From Morella rubra (Eukaryota; Streptophyta; Magnoliopsida; Fagales; Myricaceae): a stretch of DNA of 64,000 bases. The position numbers and the translations under genes were made by a program. The notes under the pieces were generated by a model. It worked only from the letters and a program-made list of their open reading frames with translations. It ran no database searches and had not been told where the DNA came from. The stretch covers positions 29,506,464 to 29,570,463 of the forward strand of contig CM025849.1 of the NCBI GenBank assembly GCA_003952965.2. The letters run 5' to 3'. Positions 1-12,284 of the stretch are shown piece by piece; the first letter of the stretch is position 1, and each line of letters begins with the position of its first letter.

Positions 1-1114
1 TAGGATTCATTTTCTTTTGCATATATTCTGTTCAAATTAATGTTTAATGTGCCCTATGTAAATCAAGTGCCTTTGATTTGAAGCCGATGCTGGGTTATAG
101 AGCTTCGGGAAGTCTCATGCTGCAGCAATTCTGGTTTTTCAACCCCGTTTTTAGGTCCATTAGAGATGTCTGTTGAGAGATGAATTCTTTTTTCATTATC
201 TCGCAAGAAAAACAAGATTTTCAAAAGTGGAAGGGTTAAGCTATGGTGTCATTGATTCTCCATGATTTTAGTAGCATTAATGGTATAACAGAGGTGCGGA
301 AACTTGACTCTCTGTTTTCATGAGCATGTGCATGTGTTGTTGTGCCTGAACACAAGATTTTTAAGTCTGTTCATGTAGGCTTGGGCTTCAATTGAAGGAT
401 ACCAACATGATATGCGGTGAATTCCGTTGGGAAAATTTAATTTGAAAGAAGGATTTCACAATTGTGTACTGAAGATTGGCGCACAATATCGTATAGAGGA
501 TGCAATTGCTATTGTAAAAAGTTAGAATTTCGTGTACTGAAGTAGATGCATAATTTGATTGAGACATGGATACACAACACACTAAAAGAGCAAAAGAAAT
601 AGGTAGAGAGCGCCAGTTACCACTAATTTGTAGGGCTACTATTTTGAAGAATGATACCTGGCTTAGTCTTTCCGGACTGGTTAACTTTCAACAGAATATA
701 ACTCGTAGCTTATTTGATTTATGTTCACTATTTCTGTTGAGTTGTTACCAAGGAGTGTGTCATGGTTATATCTTTGAAGTAAACTTTTGCTCTGCATGAC
801 GTAGTTTGGGGCATTAGGGTCAGAAATGTGTGAAATTCAAACTCATTCTTAGTTGTTACTTTATTGCTTGATTCAACTTCTCATGTCATTAAAAATTGAT
901 GTTTTAGGTAAGTATTTAATAAGTTACATAAGAAGGTAAATAAAAGTGACATTGATTTCGTATGATCTGTACTATGATTGGAAACAATTTGAATGTTTAT
1001 ATTATTTTAAACAGGCATGGTCTCTGAGGATCTAAAACCGTAAATATACTTCTGCACTTATTGTGGCATAGATGCACCATAGTTTGACACGTATGATATT
1101 TTGTCCTTTTTCAG

Positions 1115-3422
1115 CTGCTCCTGGTACCTCAAACAATGCCGAGATGGACTTACTTGGCTCGCTGTCAGATTCATTCCCATCAAATGCATTAGCCATTGTA
1201 CCAACTACATCTGAAGCTGATGCCTATACAAACTCTGCTCCAGCACCCGCTTTTGCGGCTGCAGTGTCCACGCCTGATGTTTTGAATGAGGTACACATTA
1301 TTGTTAAAATGCTCTGTATTTTTGGGATACTAGTCTTGTGTTGATTAATCACACAACCGGAGTATAAGCGGTCTTAAGAGCCTTCGGTCTTCACCGAACA
1401 TTTTTGGTAACATGGCGATCTAATGTGCTGATCTGGTCTAGTCCTTTCAGTGATAGATGAAGTAGTCCTTATTTGCCGTGCTCACTTTCAGAGCACATAT
1501 GTTGATATAGACCGTTGTATGAGATCTATATTGGCAAAGAACGATACCATTGTGATTCATTGTTTATGGTTTCCCTACATGCAATCTTTGGAAATTATGG
1601 TAATATTCTCATTTGTTATTGAGAACTGCATAATTTAAACTTTTACCATAATGCAAGATTTGCAAACTGTAGATTATGGGGACGTTCGGTTTCGTTTGAA
1701 TTCTAGGATTCTTGTGAATTATAGAATTCTAAAACCGAACATGTTTTTTAACATCACTTAAAAACAACTTCAGCACACATTCCAATAAAGTTAACATCAC
1801 CTAAAAATTCTCAAAACACTTCAAATTCTAAAAATTTTACCAAAACGAACATCCCGTATGTTTTTTCAGAGTCTTCCTCCCCCTTTCCTTTCTGAGTTTG
1901 TAATCCTAAAAAAATGAACATTGTGGATTGAAAGGGTTTCATCCTTGATGCAGGGTTTTGAAGATCCATTTGGCGACTCTCCTTTCAAAGCTCTTCCTTC
2001 CACTGCCAGTGTCCCGACCCCACAGCAGTTTTCTGCTCCCACAGATTCCTTCCAACCTACCATGAACCAGAATGCTGAACCACCCCAACTACCTGCCCTG
2101 AAGGCTGATACAGTCTCAAACTTAGACTTTGGGGACACACTTTCTGGCCTCACGTATTCTGGACCCAGTGTCTCCAGTATTCAACCTCCGACAAACATGC
2201 AGTATTTACCTCAAGAGCTGTCAATTTCACAGCAGAACAGTGATATCCTGGCAGACATCCTCCCTCCTCCCGGACCTTCACCTGCATTCACTTCACAGCA
2301 AGCTTTCTCAGGTCCAACTGGCCAGCCTGTACATCCAACTGCTAATATTTATGGCACTTTACCTCCACAGGCAGTACCTGTAGCTCCTCAGAATCAAGCT
2401 GGAACTCCTGCACAGTTCAGCAGTGGAAGCTTCCTCCCCCAGGGAGTATCAACATCTCTCCCCACTTCACACATGGCTCCAGAACCTCAAGCTGGGCCAA
2501 CTGCACAGCTTAATGGTGGAATCTTTTTTCCACAACAGGGAGGATCTCCCATCACTTCGCATATGGCTCCTCAAGCATCAAGTGGGCCAGCTGTGCAGTT
2601 TAACGGCACAAACTTCCTTCCACCTCAGGCTTATTCAGCTCCAGCAGCTGCACATCTTGCTCATCAAATGCCTACTGGACCAGCTGTACTCCCTAACAAT
2701 AACAATGATGTCCTTGGTAATTTACTTCCTCAAGCAGGACCAAATACTCCCATGACTTCACAGCAAAATCTTCCGTCTTCAACAGGATCACTTTCAATTG
2801 TTCCTCAACCAGCCAAGGACAAATTTGAGACCAAGTCAACTGTTTGGGCTGATACACTGAGCAGAGGGCTTGTCAATTTAAATATCTCTGGATGTGAGTG
2901 TTTTATCCATGCTCTATTTTTGGTGGCGCTACTCTTATTCTTAATATATTATATGACACTGGGAAAAGGTTTGGTTACAAATTATGTTGAACATCTACTA
3001 ACAAAATGTATTTTTCCTATACAGCTAAAATAAACCCATTGGCAGATATTGGAATTGATTTTGATGCAATTAATCGGAGGGAAAAGAGGATGGAAAAACC
3101 GGCTGCAGCTCCTGTTACATCGACTGTCAACATGGGTAAAGCTATGGGATCTGGTACTGGGATAGGCCGTGCTGGTGCAGGTGCCCTCAGAGCTCCTCCA
3201 AATCCTATGATGGGTGGTAGGCCTGTTGCAGCTATGGGCATGGTAGGCTATGGAGGCGTGAATCAACCAATGGGGATGAACATGAATATGGGTATGGCAC
3301 AAGGAGTGCAGATTCAACCACCAACTGGATTAGCTCCTGGTTCAAACATTCCCGGTTATGCCCCCATGATGGGCACAGGTGGTTATATGCCTCAGCATCC
3401 TTATGGCAGCGGCTATCGATGA
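1115..3422 (+). CDS. Clathrin interactor epsin, EPSIN2/EPSIN3 type, C-terminal half
   Basis: Epsins bind phosphoinositides through an N-terminal ENTH domain and recruit clathrin and adaptors through a disordered tail, acting in vesicle budding at the trans-Golgi, endosome and plasma membrane. Only the tail is in the window. I read three exons, 1115-1290, 1954-2893 and 3025-3422, joined by GT-AG introns with matching phase, ending in TGA at 3420-3422 (about 504 residues). Visible are a DPF motif (EDPFGDSPF) at the start of the long exon, a Gln/Pro/Ser-rich stretch, a [11 protein letters not shown] motif, the block [17 protein letters not shown], and a Met/Gly-rich end closing in YGSGYR. Those last features match, from memory, Arabidopsis EPSIN2 and EPSIN3. 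The ENTH exons must lie left of the window, so bases 1-1114 are read as intron; I see no exon there. The frame is intact in what is visible. Confidence 0.88.
1678..1855. mobile_element. Small MITE-like element in an epsin intron
   Basis: A 178-bp stretch in the 1291-1953 intron starts GGGACGTTCGGTTT and ends with its near-perfect inverted copy AAAACGAACATCCC. It is AT-rich, non-coding and sits well clear of both splice sites. Terminal GG(G) with a GTTTGGTTT-like end recalls Tourist-type (PIF/Harbinger) MITEs, but I cannot settle the target duplication, so the superfamily is open. Confidence 0.5.
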
Positions 3423-3800
3423 GATTGAGCTGACTCCCTCTATTGAAGTTGGAGAAGTAATTAATACCTGTTTTGTTATACGGTGAAAAGGATTCACATA
3501 TCGAATCCATCTGGTCTGGTCTGGTCTGATATTTGGTATACAGTTCTACGTTTTTGTTTGATAGTTTTAAGCTCCTGGAAATGGCGGATACATGTATGTT
3601 TATTCATTCTCTCTCCTTCGTACCCTATCATACCTTTTGTGGGACGGGAGAGTTGTGTAGGATTGCTGCTTTCAGCTGTTGTGATATGGTCTATCAACAA
3701 GGATAACCTTTCTCAGGTTATCATTTTCCCCCCCTTCTCCCTATTCATTTTTTGCTACTTGTCAAACGTGGTTGGCTACATATTGAACAATAAATACCAT
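3423..3800 (+). terminator. 3' UTR and likely poly(A) signal of the epsin gene
   Basis: Downstream of the epsin stop is pyrimidine-rich sequence with an AATAAA hexamer at 3789-3794 preceded by T-rich runs, a reasonable plant cleavage and polyadenylation region. The site is inferred from composition only. Confidence 0.35.
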
Positions 3801-4698
3801 TATTCTTTTTTCTACATGTTTTAATCCTCCCTCTCCTCTTTATGGTATGAACTATTTTGCGATTCAGTTCATCGACATCAAATTTTTGCCAATTAGCTCC
3901 TGCATGTAGCATTGTAAATGTATGAAAATGATCGGAAGCTCATGTATATATTATATATTTTGTCTACATGGTCATTTCAATTAATTAAAATATTAATTTC
4001 TATCCAAATTTATGGTAAATTCAATGGTCTAGATTGCATTAAATAATATCATTGAGGACTATTGATATAATTTATTAATGTGTTAGCAACATAATAACTT
4101 TTGTTTGAATCTGTTAGTAACAAAATACAAAATTCTGGTATAGGATCATCGGCCATATGAAATGGAGGAAAAAAAACACACACATCTCAAACGGCCACCA
4201 CATTGAATTGTTGTGGCATTTGATGTTCTCTTACGAGTTTTAGTCCGCTGTCATAATTCTATTATCTATATGGTCTGTCTCACCTTAACAAGGGTTCTGT
4301 GGCCACATAAAATGTAGACTGAAGATGCTATAACATAATCAGCTCCAAAGACTAATGTTCAATGCCCTGTAATTTTCCTTTGGAAACAGTTTAGATAAGA
4401 GAGGCATATAAATGACAAGTACTTAATGCAGAGCCCAATTTTCTTGCATTGAGGTATTGTATGCATTTCTAGTTCACATGCTTAAACAATCTATTTAGAA
4501 AAAAAAAAAAGACATGCTTAAACAATCTAAATGCTAAACATAGCACCATAAGTCAAAATAGGATCAACAGCTGGACAGCTGGGCTCTAGACACTGACCCA
4601 CAACAGATAAATCTCAGCCTCTTTCATGAGATGGAGTGGAGCTATATTCATGCTTAGGATAGCTTACCACGAAGACTCCAAAGCTAACAATGGAGAAG
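3801..4698. other. Intergenic gap between convergent genes
   Basis: AT-rich spacer between the epsin 3' end and the end of the minus-strand gene that starts at 6397. It has a short A run at 4500-4512 and no ORF or repeat that I recognise. The part nearest 4698 should include the 3' UTR of the minus-strand gene. Confidence 0.4.
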
Positions 4699-6397
4699 CT
4701 ACTCAAGAAAAACTTGAATCCTGTCACCCATTGTGTCATTAAAATCTAACAACACCTTCCCTCCTACCTCGTCTGCTGCATCATCCAACAGTGCTTTGAT
4801 ATTCACACCCCCCAACGCTGTAAACAACATAGTGCAGATTTTTTTCATTTATCAAATGCAAGGAATTACGTGAACAGACACCAATTTACACCAATTTTTA
4901 AAAACACAGGATACCTGGTACTATATTCGTGATTCCTTCCAAGAATCCAGCCTGTGCAACGTTTGGAGAGAAGCAAAATGTCACTTCTCATAAAATTAGA
5001 GGATCTAGTATTAGCGCAATTAGTGATGCAAACAATCCATGCACATGAAATGTAGAATATTTAGGTGCTAAACGGTTATTTTTTCCTTATCAATTAACCC
5101 AAACGTATAAAGAATTTGGTGGAGAAATCCAACAATTATGTAGACCAATAACTAAACCCAAACCCAACTGTTCGTGGTTATTTTAAGTTCCAACACGCCA
5201 ATCATGTGCTGTCCTAATAGAACCACCAAAGAGAGAAGCAAAACCCAATGGACAAAGAATGTGGAGCTGTCTCTAATACCTCGATAAGAATAACTGATTT
5301 GGGATTTCTGCCAACAAGAGCATTTGCTCGAAAGAATATTAAGCTATATGTGCCAAGTTGAAAACACTCTACTGGATATAAATTCTACAATATGCTCATG
5401 CGTTGAGGTTTGCTGGTGTTTGATCCAGTATACTTGTATCTCATCCAAGAACAAAAGAGTTTCTTTCAAATTTGCACATTTCAGGGCTCTTTCAAGCTCA
5501 GCTGAAAGAGTCATTAACTAGTCATAGCATATTAGATCAAATAATGGGTGAAAAATCTAATTTTATCATCAGAGCTGTATGAAGTTCGAATTCAAAAAAC
5601 TATATCGAGAAAAACCAGGTGAAAGATCAAATAATGTTAGAAAGCCAGTAACATGATATCTGTGTCCAAAGAGGATAGATAGCTTACAGGGATCCTAACA
5701 TCAAGTTTCTCAAATCCATCTCTTCCTGTTATTTTGATTCTCAAAGTCCTTGACCAGATCCGAGAAAAAGGATCCCGTGAACCATCTGCACCATAGTCAC
5801 TGTACACATAAGGCGTCATCACTTCGACAATGGGATCTTGAGGACTTTGACCTCTCTGCTCTGTATCATCTTGATCCCTCTGTTGTGTAGAATATCTGCT
5901 ACTGCTGACTGACAAATATCTTTTACTTGTAAGAATTAGGAAGAAGGAAATTGCCAATCTATATTTGAAACACTTCTGGTAAAAAAAATTAGGGCAGCTA
6001 GGTACAAATAAAATTTTCTACTCTATATGCTCTGACCTTAGTGGAACAATTTATAAACTACAAACACTATCAATAAAGAATGCCGAGGATCCAAAAGAAT
6101 TCTAAGACATAGTCTTCTGTAAAATACTGTTAAGAAGAATGCAAGCACATCTTGGATATTACTATTTTCCAAAAAGAGGACCTTACTTTGTTTTCAAACT
6201 GAATCTAGGTTTGCATCCCAAGTAAAGTGAGAGGTCTTTCACTCACCTCTCTGTGAAGGTAGCTGATAGGCACTGGTAGCATAGCGCTTTTCTTCTTCAT
6301 AATAAGTGTTGAAACCTAAGATATCCTTTATTTCCTCAAAAGATGGCATGCTTCCAGGAGGAGGAATACGACCTCCTCTAATGGCAGCCAATGAATC
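4699..6397 (-). CDS. Uncharacterised plant protein with SHOCT-like C-terminus, 5' end not found
   Basis: Four minus-strand exons fit together with GT-AG borders and consistent phase: 6397-6247, 5908-5688, 4951-4915 and 4817-4699, ending in TAG. They encode about 175 residues. The first exon has a short Gly/Pro-rich motif (RGGRIPPPGSMPSFEEI) followed by an acidic, tyrosine-rich stretch. The second has a Gln/Asp-rich linker and then a strand-rich block (SRIWSRTLRIKITGRD, FEKLDVRIP). The last two give a helix-turn segment (GGVNIKALLDDAADEVGGK) ending in DRIQVFLE. That order, a strand leading into a V-x-I-P edge, then a helix and an L-D-F-x-D-x-x-G-D-R-I-x-V tail, resembles the SHOCT-like domain at the end of bacterial LiaX/YvlB-type proteins; this is an inference from pattern. 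The ATG exon is upstream of 6397 and I could not place it. The function is unknown to me. Confidence 0.6.
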
Positions 6398-6739
6398 CTG
6401 CAATTAAGTCATAGCTGTTTAATACAGAAAAGGCAACTGGACAATCGAGAAATGCTGTAGGTAATATCCATAAACATTCAAGCAGTTGCAGTAAAGTATG
6501 AAGAAACTAAACTGCGGTTTCTTTAAATTTCCAATCAGGAAAGCATCTAAGAAACTAATACTCCAATCTTGGCTATGACAGTAACCAAAATCCATTCTAA
6601 TGAAATTGGAGGTTCCTGTGTTGCAATCTGCATGTGGTGCAAAATGCAATTCAAAGTGCGACAAAAGATGGAGGCAGAGTTGTTAAGGGAAGAAATGGTG
6701 CCAAAGAAAAGATTAAAAGCCGGACAAGGGGAAAACTGT

Positions 6740-7100
6740 TGGTCTGGAGGCACAATTGGTAGAAGAGAAAGGGGGAGATCATTTAGATCAGAGGGTGGCT
6801 CCTGAAGTAGGCATACCTCACGAAGGGGAAGGAATCAATGGTGCAGGCCTATGGTTAGTTTGTGGTGCACACTCAACAAGAGAAGCCCGTGTCCATTAGT
6901 TCAAATTATGGAGAAGGAGCTGGTCTGGTGGCAGAATTGGTAGAAGAGAAAGGGGAAGGTCATTTAGATCAGAGAGTGGCTCCTGAAGTAGGCATACCTC
7001 ATGAAGGGGAATGAATGAATGGTGCAGGCATAGGGTTGAGTTTCTGGTGCACACTCAACAAGAGAAGCCCGTGCCCATTAGTTCGAACTATGGGGAAGGT
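6740..7100. repeat. Tandem duplication, two units of about 181 bp
   Basis: Two adjacent direct copies, roughly 6740-6920 and 6921-7100. Both contain TTGGTAGAAGAGAAAGGGG, then GTGGCTCCTGAAGTAGGCAT, then CTCAACAAGAGAAGCCCGTG in the same order, with scattered substitutions and small indels. The surrounding 6411-7500 holds no host gene I can support. Its broken plus-strand reading frames have the feel of decayed retroelement coding sequence, possibly a LINE ORF1, but no diagnostic motif survives. Confidence 0.65.
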
Positions 7101-7534
7101 GCTCTGGGCCATTCAAGGCCAGGAACCAGGACAAGTGGCAAGTATTAAAGATAATGGCACTTCTAGTAGCACACTGGGCACTTCTAGACTGGATCTAGGA
7201 GCGATAGGAGTTGGCAGTGCAATGAATACAAGAATTGCCTGGATGAAATCCCCTGGAACCTCAGACACTATGCAGATGGTTTCTATCAAGAAGCAACTAG
7301 GTCAAGAAAATACTTAAGGAAACAGAGTATTACTGAATGCTGATGGTAGTAAACTGGGAGCTGTCCAACAACCTATGAGTTGAACACCAACAATCTTGAC
7401 TAGATCATGACTGTAATTCCTCACCACCAGACCCCATAGGCTTTTTAAGTATTATTTACTCTCAGTTAAAAAAACAAGTATTATTTATTCTCCATAGGAA
7501 GTTGATATGTAGGATGGAGCTTTAACAAGAGTAG

Positions 7535-7650
7535 GCAACGCAGTGCGGGGCGCGCGTCGTCTAAAGACGCTGTCGGTTAAACAGACCGTGTAATATCAGG
7601 TAGGACTGCAGCCCGTACCGGCTGCACGGCGTAGGGAATGGCGATCCTAC
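7535..7650. other. GC-rich, CpG-rich island with four consecutive hairpins
   Basis: A sharply GC-rich patch in AT-rich DNA. Four short inverted repeats follow one another: GCGTC/GACGC at 7554-7570, CTGT/ACAG at 7570-7584, GCAGCC/GGCTGC at 7608-7625 and GTAGG/CCTAC at 7631-7650. It abuts the broken end of a Copia fossil. I do not recognise it as a tRNA, snRNA, snoRNA or ribozyme; the hammerhead core is absent. It may be a remnant of some other insertion. Confidence 0.4.
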
Positions 7651-7659
7651 TAAAATAAA

Positions 7660-9495
7660 AATTGAGGGCAAGATATGTTTTTATAACTACAATCAAGGAT
7701 TTAGAGGGAGATGGCCTAATCGATAATGCCAAAAGAAAATTTGACCGCGGTAAGCTAAAATTGCAAGAAACAGGAGATCGAGAATCAAGAGGAGCAGCTA
7801 TCTTCTGAAATAAATGATATAGGCCATGAAAAATCTTGGCAACTCAATCGTCCTCCATGGGACAAGGTCCTAAATATAACAATGTTTATTGAGAAAATGA
7901 GACGACAAGAATTCTCAGAAGTTAGGTTACTTGCTGAGATGAGATAGACTGAAAAATTTGGAATGAACAAGACATTTGTGAGGACAAGATTATCATTGAA
8001 AAGAACTGTGCCTATATGTGTTGCTATAACAAATTGATGATTCGGTAAATTGACTTTGATGTGAACTAGAGAGGTTATGGTGGTCAGAAGATCTAAAGAA
8101 CCAACCATATGATCTGTAGCACCCGTGTCAAGAATCTATGAATGAGAAGTATTTTGACACTAATGTGAAGAATAAGCAGGAAGAATGGAAGAGAGATTAC
8201 TTGAAAAATTTGGCACAAGGGGTGAGTTAGGTGTTTGAGAAACAGAGACATAATTTAACCATGGATGTAGAAGAGGTTGAGGATATCAAATTCTGTTGTT
8301 GAATAGATGAGATTAAGCTTTGGCATTGCTCTTGTATGAGAGATAACTCAGGTGTTTGACTGAGTTCTTGATCAATAGCAACATTATGGACAAAAGTAAC
8401 TAGGTCGACCTTTTGTAAACTTAAAACCTGGTGGAAAGCCATGAAGGCGATAACACATAGCAGTAGGTTCTGCCATCAGAACAAAACTAGTCCAAGTTGC
8501 TCTTCCTCTTGAATAATAAGAGAAGAGACTTTGTTGATAGCAAGTAATGGATTAGAAAAGGAGATTCTATCCTCGAATATGAGAGAATTTATCACCCAGC
8601 CCCATCAAAAGTTGCAGAACAAATTCTCGTTCCTGTCCAGCTGTGATAGATTTATTGCTTTGCATTCAGATCCGCAAGTACAAGCATCAATGGGGGAGGA
8701 CTGTAATTCATCCCAATGCATTTTGAGTTTTGTGAAATAGTTGATGACTGAAGCAGTTTCTTGAGAAAGAGTTGCGAAATTCTTTTTGGTATGAAAGATC
8801 CGTGGTCCATTAGATTGTGTGAATCTTTCATGAAGATCATTCCAGACGTGATGTGCAGAATCAACATACATGATGGAAGCTGCAATGTCCTTGGAAACAG
8901 AATTGATCAACCAAGAAGTAACTATCATATTGCACCGAATCCATGCAAAGAACGATGAATGATTCGGTTTGATGATACCGCCATCAACAGAACCGAGCTT
9001 GTTCTTGATGGTGTGTGCCATGGTCATGGATCTACTCCATGTGGAATAATTTTGTGCCTCGAGAAGTGGTGGAGAAACCAAAATAGCATCGGGATTTTTT
9101 GCATGATGGAGGCATAAAGGATTGGAGGGAGTTTCTTCCATAGAAACGAAAGAAGGATTGGGAAATGAAGGATTTGAAGAGAGAATAGGATTTGGAGAAT
9201 GAGGTTGAGAGTTCGGAGGAGGAGGCTGATCGTCATTTGAACCTTGAGAAACCATGTTCTATTAAGAGCATGAGAAAACAGAGTAAAGAGAATTTCTATA
9301 TTGCGGAAGCTATTGAGTTGCTCGACTGATACCATTTCAGGATTCAGAGAAGAGAAAAATGTTCAAGTGTCTTTGTTCAAATGAATTGATCGTCTATATA
9401 TACACAATTGTATAACAGCTTCTATAACAGATTAAACTAACTTAATGAACTAACAAACTAACTGTAACTAACTTTACTTATTGTAAAACCCTTCA
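7660..9495 (-). mobile_element. Ty1/Copia LTR retrotransposon fossil, 5' part only
   Basis: Minus-strand Copia remnant. A 5' LTR-like stretch (about 9336-9495) is followed by a primer-binding site near 9325-9335 (plus-strand CTGATACCAT, complementary to initiator tRNA-Met). A gag region follows at 9255-8605, with the Copia gag signature (W-S-R-S-M in the N-terminal helix, WNDLHERF later), and then a protease-region remnant near 8108-7785. Integrase, reverse transcriptase, RNase H and the 3' LTR are missing, so the element is truncated on its 3' side near 7660. It is broken in several places and reads as an old fossil. Outer borders are approximate. Confidence 0.75.
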
Positions 9496-9856
9496 CCGCT
9501 CGAAGTCAAAATCCTAAAGAGTCGTAAACCAAAGAAGAAAGGACAGGTAAAATATCTAATAAAAAAAACCAAAGAAACAGGAGCTGAAGGTGAAGGACCC
9601 AAAAAAAAATTCTAGAAATATTTGCAAATCACAGCTGCTCATAGACCGCTAATTCCAAATCGTCTTTCCGGCCCAGTCGGTGTTAGAATAGTGGGCATTC
9701 TCATCAGTGCAGCCGTATCTAATTCTTGTTAATTTCTGTTCCACGTACCCATCTCTGTGAACTCCTTGGAGTCTCATTGCCGTCGGCCATTACCGGCCGG
9801 AGGGTTGACCAGCTGACCCATCTCAATCTCTGTGGTCTTCTCACCTTCCCTAAACT
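9496..9856. other. Spacer between Copia fossil and transporter pseudogene
   Basis: About 360 bp with short A runs on the left and moderately GC-rich sequence on the right. The part nearest 9856 lies directly behind the stop codon of the minus-strand transporter pseudogene and is likely its old 3' UTR. A 69-codon plus-strand frame beginning at 9726 overlaps that pseudogene and has no recognisable motif. Confidence 0.35.
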
Positions 9857-11590
9857 TCATGTAGGTATCACTGTCCAAACTCTCGAAAGTGTCACCTCTA
9901 TTACTGAATCTTTTATCCCTGAACTTCTTATATAAGTCCCCTCTGTAAATTTTAGCGTTCTGCGAGTGAAATGAAGAGAGATAAGAGCTCCAACGAACGC
10001 AATCCCAGCCAAAATGGAGAACGATAGCCTAAAACAGTGGGACCCCTCGCAAATCGGATCCTTTATAGATGATGGATCCTTACCCTGAGCTATAAGGCCC
10101 TAGATTGTCTCTTTTTTGTAAAGGACTGTTACGAGGTTTGTGTCCAATAGATATCGCGATGGGAGTCATTATTTGTGCACAATTGAGCAATGTGCAGAAG
10201 TACTTTAGGCCAAAGAGCTCAGAAATCATTGCCAGGAGTAGGGGTATTTGTGCACCTAGTGCAAATCCGACGGTCACTGATGACACATAGAATGCGCCGG
10301 GGATTTCTCGGTAGGCGGCAAGTAGCAGGCCAATGGCTTGCAGGATAAGCACAACCACAACCATGATCGCCCGGGAAATTTTCCATTTGATGAGTAGGAT
10401 TTCCGAGAGGAACCCGGAGTAGACCCTCCCATAGTAGTTCCATATACTTATCAGCGATAAAATGGAGTTCACTACTCGTTCTTTTTTGGCCAGTGCAATG
10501 CCAAGACGCCCGAAGTGGTCAAAGGCTGTCATCCCTGTCCCCCACCCACAGATCGAAATTAAGAAGATGTGCAACATGTCAATGCTTAGGATTGCTTGTA
10601 AAATTGAGTGGTCTTCTCCCCTTTCTGGTTTGTTGAAGATGTTAGCGAAACAATTACATCCTTTCGGCTTCTCTTCCTGCGGAGAGGAAGAAGCATTCGC
10701 ACTCGATATTGCTTCTGGTCTCTCACCGAGTACCTCACTGGCAGGATCCATCTGCTGTTTCTAAATTTTCCAGAGAGCAGACTCCTCTTTAATGACAACA
10801 GCAAGCGGGAGCAAGAGCAGGATGGCGACCACGATGGCACCTATAATATATGGTCTATTCTCGTAACAACTATGTATTTCTCGAGCAAACTAGCAACCAT
10901 AAGAAAAAGCGCAAGCACGATAGTTAAATAAAATAAATTCAGAAACACTCTGAGCTCGTTGGGTTGCCTCTCAGCCTTTATCGGTCGGAGTGTGAACATA
11001 AACCCAGCTGAAGTTATGGTTGGGAGAACGGCAGTGACCATAATAAGACCGGTCGGCTCGTTTACATATATCCCTTTGTAGATTTGTGTCAGGATCGCTC
11101 CGCAAAGCCCAAGCAGTCCCTTCAACAGACCCAAAACAACGCCTCGGCTCTCCGGGAAGTTCCTGATGCAGGTGGAAAGAGCTATTGTGTTTGTGAAATT
11201 GGGAGCGTTGTTTCCGATTAGAATGTAGAGGCCCACTTGCCAAGCTTTCGGCCTCGCAATTTTATGCGTGACCGTGCTCCATAGCATTAGAAAGCTTCCA
11301 AAGTTCAGGACGGAACCGATGAGGAGCACAAGCCATATCGGTATAACCTCGCAAATAAGTCCATTGAATATCGCGACGTATGTACCAATATCTTTGTAGA
11401 AAGTAATTACAATCATTTCATCCTCATCATATCCCAGAGATTCCTTAACCATTAAGGAAAACGCTGGGTAGATGTAGGATGCCCCAGCCCCAGCCATGAT
11501 CAGCAATGACGCGAAAACCACGAACCATCTACCTCCGACCACACGTCTGGCAAACTGGAAACATTCCCCTCCTCTGATCCCGTCACCCAT
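9857..11590 (-). pseudogene. NUCLEAR FUSION DEFECTIVE 4-like MFS transporter pseudogene
   Basis: Members of this plant family (Nodulin-like plus MFS domains) are about 560-600 residues with some 12 membrane helices and probably move small solutes. The N-terminal block is well kept from ATG at 11590: GRWFVVFASLLIMAGAGASY, then helices with NFPESRGVVLGLLKGLLGL, a family hallmark. The second half holds ILSIDMLHIFLISICGWG, a long helical run and SELFGLKYFCTLLN. The last helix and the basic tail (RRTLKFTEGTYIRSS) can be read to a stop at 9857-9859. Four disabling changes separate these parts: a frame change around 10841-10870, an in-frame TAG at 10761-10763, a frame change near 10145-10150, and a TAG at 10100-10102. 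No plausible intron removes them. I take it as a recently decayed gene; a set of assembly errors is less likely. Confidence 0.78.
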
Positions 11591-12284
11591 TTTCCCTCTC
11601 TATACCAAGAAGGACAAGGAAACAGAGAGCACGGTTTTTATAACTTCCAGAGTTTGGATTGCAGGAACTGGAAGAGATGCGTGTAAGTACGGTAGGAGTT
11701 GGTAAGCTTCGTTGCCAAGAACTCTGCTTATAAATATAAGCCTAAGGCGAGAGGAGGGATTTGTTTTCTGAAGTAATTGGTGGTGGACCGGTGGTGGTGG
11801 GTTATTAACGTTAGTGATAATATAATATCAAATTTATAAATTAATTATGAGATTATCTCTTTAACAGTTAACAAAATCCCGTTCTGGTCAGAGAATCAAG
11901 CTGTCATAAAATGGATTTAGGAACGTTTGTTTGTTGGGATTGAAGCTCGGTCTATGGAGTTGCTTAACACGTACGCCGTAAGTTGGGCTTACATTACATC
12001 CCAGATCGAGCATCATTTTAGTTTTAGAAACTGACTGCAAACTACTTTTTAGAACTGAAAACTCAGCAAAGTCTTCTTCTCTCTCTCGTCCCTTCTCTTC
12101 CTCCCTCTATTTCCTCGTCTCTCCGCCTTTGCTCTCTCTTCCCAAGGTATCCGATTGTCTCGAAAAATCCAGGTTTTCACCGAGAGGCATCCGTGCAACT
12201 AAAATATACCCAACTGTTCGGATATGGTTAAAAAAATTTTGTATGGAATACTTCTTTATTGAAAGAGCAGTAGATTTCAACCAC

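Noticed and set aside
1-1114. ENTH-domain exon of the epsin gene at the left edge
   Set aside because: No frame with ENTH-like residues and splice sites was found; the stretch is treated as intron.
7535-7650. tRNA, snoRNA or hammerhead ribozyme at the GC-rich hairpins
   Set aside because: No cloverleaf with B-box, no C/D or H/ACA boxes, and no CUGANGA...GAAA core; kept as unexplained structure only.
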